Of a stretch of DNA of 64,000 nucleotides, positions 60,780 through 64,000 are shown piece after piece (position 1 is the first letter of the stretch; each line of letters starts with the position of its first letter). Below the pieces are notes generated by a model that searched no databases, was not told the origin of the DNA, and saw nothing but the letters and a program-made list of their open reading frames with translations. The DNA is taken from NCBI RefSeq assembly GCF_900130055.1, contig NZ_FQXU01000003.1, forward strand, positions 523,627 through 587,626, in the 5' to 3' direction. The translations under genes were made by a program, and so were the position numbers. The stretch comes from Clostridium intestinale DSM 6191 (GTDB lineage: Bacteria > Bacillota > Clostridia > Clostridiales > Clostridiaceae).

Positions 60780-61217
60780 TTAAAATCTAAAATCATTTAT
60801 ATTGTTAATTACTTTATCTATATTACATTCAAAAATTTCTTTTTGCTCATCTGTAAAATCCTTTAATAATAGACTACGAAATTCTTCCTCTAATTCTAAA
60901 ATTCTTTTTCTTATTGGCATGGCATCCTCAGTTAATCTTATATGAACGCTTCTTTTATCTGAATGACATTCACATTTTTGAATTAATCCTTGACCTTCAT
61001 ACTTATTTATTATATCTGATAATGAAGACTTTGATATCTGCCATAAACTTGCAACTTCATTAAAAAGTAATGTAGATCCATCCTCTGGTAAAATATGAAA
61101 TAGAGTTATGTGGTTTTGTAATATAGGCATTCCTTCTGCCTTAAGTCTTTTCATCATGAATTTATCAAAAACTTCACTGACTATTTTTATCTTGCCCATA
61201 ACACATTTTTTATCCAT
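60780..61217 (-). CDS. MarR-family transcriptional regulator
   Basis: The 145-residue protein starts at the ATG at 61217, a few bases after GAGGTGG; a GTG three codons earlier lies in that site. It has the winged helix LFNEVASLWQISKSSLSDII and wing CHSDKRSVHIRLTE. An ATTCGT/ACGAAT palindrome lies 13-30 bp upstream of the start, consistent with autorepression. Confidence 0.9.
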   Translation of the reverse strand: MDKKCVMGKIKIVSEVFDKFMMKRLKAEGMPILQNHITLFHILPEDGSTLLFNEVASLWQISKSSLSDIINKYEGQGLIQKCECHSDKRSVHIRLTEDAMPIRKRILELEEEFRSLLLKDFTDEQKEIFECNIDKVINNINDFRF

Positions 61218-61229
61218 TATTACCACCTC

Positions 61230-61247
61230 ATTCGTTCGAATACGAAT
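61230..61247. promoter_or_regulatory. Candidate MarR operator
   Basis: ATTCGT-TCGAAT-ACGAAT gives 6-bp inverted arms around a palindromic TCGA core, 18 bp long, directly upstream of the MarR ribosome binding site. Confidence 0.6.
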
Positions 61248-61285
61248 TGATTGTAATCTTTTTCTTTTCAGTTGTCAAGGTCTTG

Positions 61286-61807
61286 CTATCTCTTTGAGTA
61301 TTTTAAGATAGTAATCCCATCTTCTATTAAATATTCATCAAGATGTAGTTTTATTGTAGGATTATTTTGTAGAAATAGTGGTCTTCCTTTTCCAAGTATA
61401 ATTGGAATTATACCTATGATATACTCATCGATAATATCAGCTTTAATAAAATGATCTACCAGAACTCCTCCACCAAAAAGGTAAATATCCTTTCCCTCTT
61501 TCTTTTTTTCCTCTAGAATTACCTTGCATATATCTCCATTAATAAAATGTATATTTTCTTTATCTTGAAGTTTTTGAGATGTAGCAATAAACACCTTTTT
61601 GTTTTTATATTCAAGATGCATGTTTTGATCATAGCAATTTTTTCCCATAACTACAGTATCAACACCTTTAAGAAACTTATTAAAATCATGTTTTCCTGTA
61701 TTTAATTTATGATCTCCATCTCCAACAATCCACTCATAGGTACCATCTTCTGAAGCTATAAATCCATCTAAACTAATGGCTAGATTTAAAATTATTTTTC
61801 TTTCCAT
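61286..61807 (-). CDS. Dihydrofolate reductase / RibD C-terminal family protein
   Basis: The 173-residue protein has the fold's signature: ILNLAISLDGFIASEDGTYEW near the start, TVVMGKNCYD near 51-60 and IYLFGGGVLVDHFIKADIID near 109-128. It is an NADPH-dependent reductase of unknown substrate, not the housekeeping DHFR. It lies upstream of and parallel to the MarR gene. Confidence 0.88.
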   Translation of the reverse strand: MERKIILNLAISLDGFIASEDGTYEWIVGDGDHKLNTGKHDFNKFLKGVDTVVMGKNCYDQNMHLEYKNKKVFIATSQKLQDKENIHFINGDICKVILEEKKKEGKDIYLFGGGVLVDHFIKADIIDEYIIGIIPIILGKGRPLFLQNNPTIKLHLDEYLIEDGITILKYSKR

Positions 61808-61933
61808 TTAAAAATCCTCCTTCACATGTTATAAATATTCTTTTCTATATGCTTTATAATTATGTTGATTTAATACATAATTAATTATAAGATATAAAAA
61901 CTGACAACCTATGTCATATAAATGGAGGAAATA

Positions 61934-62881
61934 ATGAGAGCAGACAGATTAATTTCTATACTTATGTTATTACAAATATACAAAAAGTTAACAGCTCAAG
62001 AATTGTCTAAAAAACTTGAGGTTTCTGTAAGAACCATTTATAGAGATATTGATTCATTAAGTGGTATAGGAATACCTATTGTAACTGAAAAAGGTATAAA
62101 TGGAGGCATAACACTTTTAGGCAATTATAAGACTACCCTTACAGGAATAAATAAAAATGAGCTTCTCTCTTTATTTATTCCTACTGGAGATAAGATATTT
62201 GAAGATCTAGGAATAGAAAATCTTAAAAATACTACTATATTGAAGATTTTAGGAGACTCCTCACTTGATAATTATAAGGAATTTGAAAATTTTCAGAACT
62301 ATATTTATATTGATATGAATACCTGGAATAATTCAAAAACTAGTACAAATAAAGATGTACTTTCTACATTACAAAAAGCTACATGGAGCTCAAAATCATT
62401 AAAGATATGCTACAAAAAGATAGATGGAAAAAAACAAATAACTATCAATCCTTTAGGCTTAGTTTGCAAAAGGAGTATCTGGTATCTAGTTGCTATAGAT
62501 TGCGATACTATTAAAACCTACAAGATATCTTCCATTGAATCAGCTACTTTGACTAGTGACAAATTTACTAGACCTTCAGAATTTAACCTGAAAAACTATT
62601 GGGAAAAATCCGTAAGTAAATTTAAAACTTTAATACCTAAATACAATTTCATCTTTAAAATTAATCCTAATATACTTGAAAGCATTAAAAAAAGGCCTTT
62701 TATAACAATAAGAGAAATTACTCATAGGGATGACGAGCTCCATCTTTATATAAGTTTTGATTCATTATGGCAAGGAATAGAATTTGCCTTTAGTTATGGT
62801 AAAGATATAAAAATTTTAGAACCATTTGAAGCTATCACTGAAATTAAAAAGAAATCATTAGAGATAATTGATTTATATTAA
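61934..62881 (+). CDS. YafY-type HTH and WYL-domain transcriptional regulator
   Basis: The 315-residue protein starts at the ATG at 61934, 5 nt after GGAGG. Residues 1-60 hold the helix-turn-helix (LTAQELSKKLEVSVRTIYRD) and IPIVTEKGINGGITLL wing. From about 135 onwards a WYL domain follows, where the GLVCKRSIWYLVAID core shows the W-Y-L residues, then a WCX-like C-terminal region. It diverges from the DHFR-like gene at a distance of 126 bp and may regulate it. Confidence 0.9.
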   Translation: MRADRLISILMLLQIYKKLTAQELSKKLEVSVRTIYRDIDSLSGIGIPIVTEKGINGGITLLGNYKTTLTGINKNELLSLFIPTGDKIFEDLGIENLKNTTILKILGDSSLDNYKEFENFQNYIYIDMNTWNNSKTSTNKDVLSTLQKATWSSKSLKICYKKIDGKKQITINPLGLVCKRSIWYLVAIDCDTIKTYKISSIESATLTSDKFTRPSEFNLKNYWEKSVSKFKTLIPKYNFIFKINPNILESIKKRPFITIREITHRDDELHLYISFDSLWQGIEFAFSYGKDIKILEPFEAITEIKKKSLEIIDLY

Positions 62882-62892
62882 AGATAGTATAA

Positions 62893-62931
62893 AACTCCTA
62901 AGATTTATACTCTAGGTAAATCTTAGGAGTT
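62893..62931. terminator. Bidirectional terminator
   Basis: AACTCCTAAGATTT pairs perfectly with AAATCTTAGGAGTT between the convergent WYL-regulator and membrane-protein genes. Confidence 0.88.
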
Positions 62932-62945
62932 AAAACAATCCAATT

Positions 62946-63488
62946 TTATATCTGCCAATAAACATCAAACAGCTTCCAGTCTGAATCTTCTTTTTCTCTT
63001 GTAACCACATAGTACCTAGTCCAACTTCCATTTCCCCATTGAGCCACAGCAGCATGTTTTGGATAATAAACTATATTATAATTTACTTCAATAACTTTAT
63101 GTTCATAAGGATTGTATTCTCTTAATCTTTCTATAAAACTATAATACTTATCCATTTGCTCTAAATCAGTATAATCTTTTTCATTTATTTCTTTTAAACT
63201 ATTAATAGTTATTTTTCTAGGATTAGCTTTCTCTGCCTTTCTTGATTTATGAATTTCAACAATATTTTCATTATCTACATAAATATCTTTAAGTTTTTCA
63301 AATTCATCTGTAATATCAAATCTAAATGAGTCTAAAACAATTTTCTCCTCTAAAGAGCTTGCTTTTATTTTTGACTTAAAATATCTCAATTTGTTATAAA
63401 CAACTATTTCATACCTTCCTACAAAGAAATAATAACCACTCACAAGAAGCAACATAATTATTAAAACTTTTTTCTTATTACCATTCAA
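62946..63488 (-). CDS. Membrane-anchored protein of unknown function
   Basis: The 180-residue protein starts at a TTG 7-8 nt after GGGGG. One N-terminal hydrophobic helix (VLIIMLLLVSGYYFFVG) precedes an exported domain ending SDWKLFDVYWQI, a W-K-x-x-D-V pattern typical of NTF2-like extracytoplasmic domains. Function unknown. Confidence 0.65.
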   Translation of the reverse strand: MNGNKKKVLIIMLLLVSGYYFFVGRYEIVVYNKLRYFKSKIKASSLEEKIVLDSFRFDITDEFEKLKDIYVDNENIVEIHKSRKAEKANPRKITINSLKEINEKDYTDLEQMDKYYSFIERLREYNPYEHKVIEVNYNIVYYPKHAAVAQWGNGSWTRYYVVTREKEDSDWKLFDVYWQI

Positions 63489-63644
63489 TTATTTATCCCC
63501 CTTTAAATCAAAGCTGCCTTTATTATTAGTAATTTTATTATATATGAAAACCTTAACTTTTATAGTAATATTGGTATTTCTTAATCTTTTTTTAAGAATA
63601 ATTTGGAATATTTTCTTTGATTATCTAGTAACCATATCGTAAAA

Positions 63645-63681
63645 TTACACTATATTTTAAAAGATTATATTTTTAGTGTAA
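63645..63681. promoter_or_regulatory. Inverted repeat upstream of the ECF sigma gene
   Basis: TTACACTA (63645-63652) and TAGTGTAA (63674-63681) form perfect 8-bp arms around an AT-rich centre, 45 bp before the sigma start. It may be an operator or a stem in the leader. Confidence 0.4.
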
Positions 63682-63725
63682 CTTTTGACTTTTCTAATTG
63701 TTATATAGATGAAAGGGGTGAGAAA

Positions 63726-64000
63726 GTGCCTGAACTGGAAGAGCTCTACAGTGAAATAAAAGATAAATTATTCAGCTATATTATGAAGCTATCTGGAGAT
63801 AAGCATGTTGCTGAGGAAATTGTTCAAGAAACCTTTTGTCGGGCACTAGAGCAAATCCTCATAAGTAAAAAGGAACTGAATATAGCTTGGTTTTATACTG
63901 TTTCAAAACATCTATACTTTGATTATGTGAAAAAGCAAAACAAATACAAATTTACAGAAGAAATTGAAAAAGAAGATGTTTCATATGAAGCAATTCCTTA
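63726..64000 (+). CDS. ECF-type sigma factor (partial, runs off the window)
   Basis: A frame opens at a GTG 5 nt after AGGGGTG and continues to the window end with about 91 residues. The visible part has sigma region 2: YSEIKDKLFSYIMKLSGDKH, then VAEEIVQETFCRALEQI and a W-F-Y-x-V-S segment (AWFYTVSKHLYFDYVKKQNK). Region 4 and any anti-sigma gene lie beyond 64000. Confidence 0.88.
   Translation, partial: MPELEELYSEIKDKLFSYIMKLSGDKHVAEEIVQETFCRALEQILISKKELNIAWFYTVSKHLYFDYVKKQNKYKFTEEIEKEDVSYEAIP

Overview
The window is AT-rich (roughly 30% G+C by eye), has strong GGAGG-type ribosome binding sites, frequent TTG/GTG starts and short intergenic terminators. Its gene families (MarR, TetR, PadR, LytTR-DUF3021 ABC cassettes, ECF sigma/DUF4179 pairs, Acr3-ArsA-ArsD arsenic operons) point to a low-GC Firmicute of the genus Clostridium sensu lato. 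This is inference from sequence style and gene content. No rRNA, true tRNA, CRISPR array, intact insertion sequence or prophage was seen. The first gene (minus strand) and the last gene (plus strand) run off the window.

Layout. 1-5.5 kb: an RNA-quality-control locus on the minus strand, with a Ro60/TROVE protein, the RNA ligase RtcB and a third regulator-like gene cut by the edge. Directly upstream of ro60 lies a non-coding region holding a circularly permuted tRNA-like module inside a long stem. This is the architecture of bacterial Y RNAs (YrlA type), and a second three-way-junction element follows it. A 2H phosphoesterase and a metallophosphoesterase lie just upstream. 5.7-13.3 kb: deformylase-like protein, a MarR-GNAT fusion, a TetR/ketopantoate-reductase divergent pair around a perfect palindrome, a BceRS-like two-component system, and chrA/padR sharing a GATATC operator. 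13.4-19.5 kb: MetE-like enzyme, LysR, methyltransferase, a decayed tetR, hydrolases. 19.6-25.1 kb: HypA, an 893-residue iron-sulfur flavoprotein, HypB and a DUF5692 membrane protein, controlled by a TetR gene, with no hydrogenase gene in view. 25.2-33.6 kb: ECF sigma/anti-sigma pair, small membrane proteins, an acidic ribbon-helix-helix-like protein behind four exact-phase 24-bp repeats, an ABC transporter, GNATs and lipoproteins.

34.1-35.9 kb is visibly richer in G+C: a Crp/Fnr regulator and a LUD-domain protein diverge around a 14-bp palindrome, followed by short broken reading frames that look like mobile-element debris. 36-47 kb: Lrp-LysE-GNAT operon, orphan PTS EIIB, AEC transporter, AraC/ASCH pair, HxlR/PPOX, SagB-type nitroreductase, LytTR-DUF3021-ABC cassette, pirin. 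48.2-56.1 kb is an arsenic island: arsR-arsD-arsA-(DUF4177)-CoA-disulfide-reductase/rhodanese-acr3-arsC behind twin ArsR operators, then a putative arsinothricin acetyltransferase, a Cys-tailed methyltransferase and a MarR regulator. 56.3-64 kb: nitroreductase, a UvrA-like drug-resistance ATPase with a double-MerR regulator, DHFR-like protein and MarR, a WYL regulator, and the start of another ECF sigma gene.

The two most interesting systems are the Ro60/RtcB/Y-RNA-like locus at the left end and the hydrogenase-less HypA/HypB-flavoprotein-DUF5692 operon.
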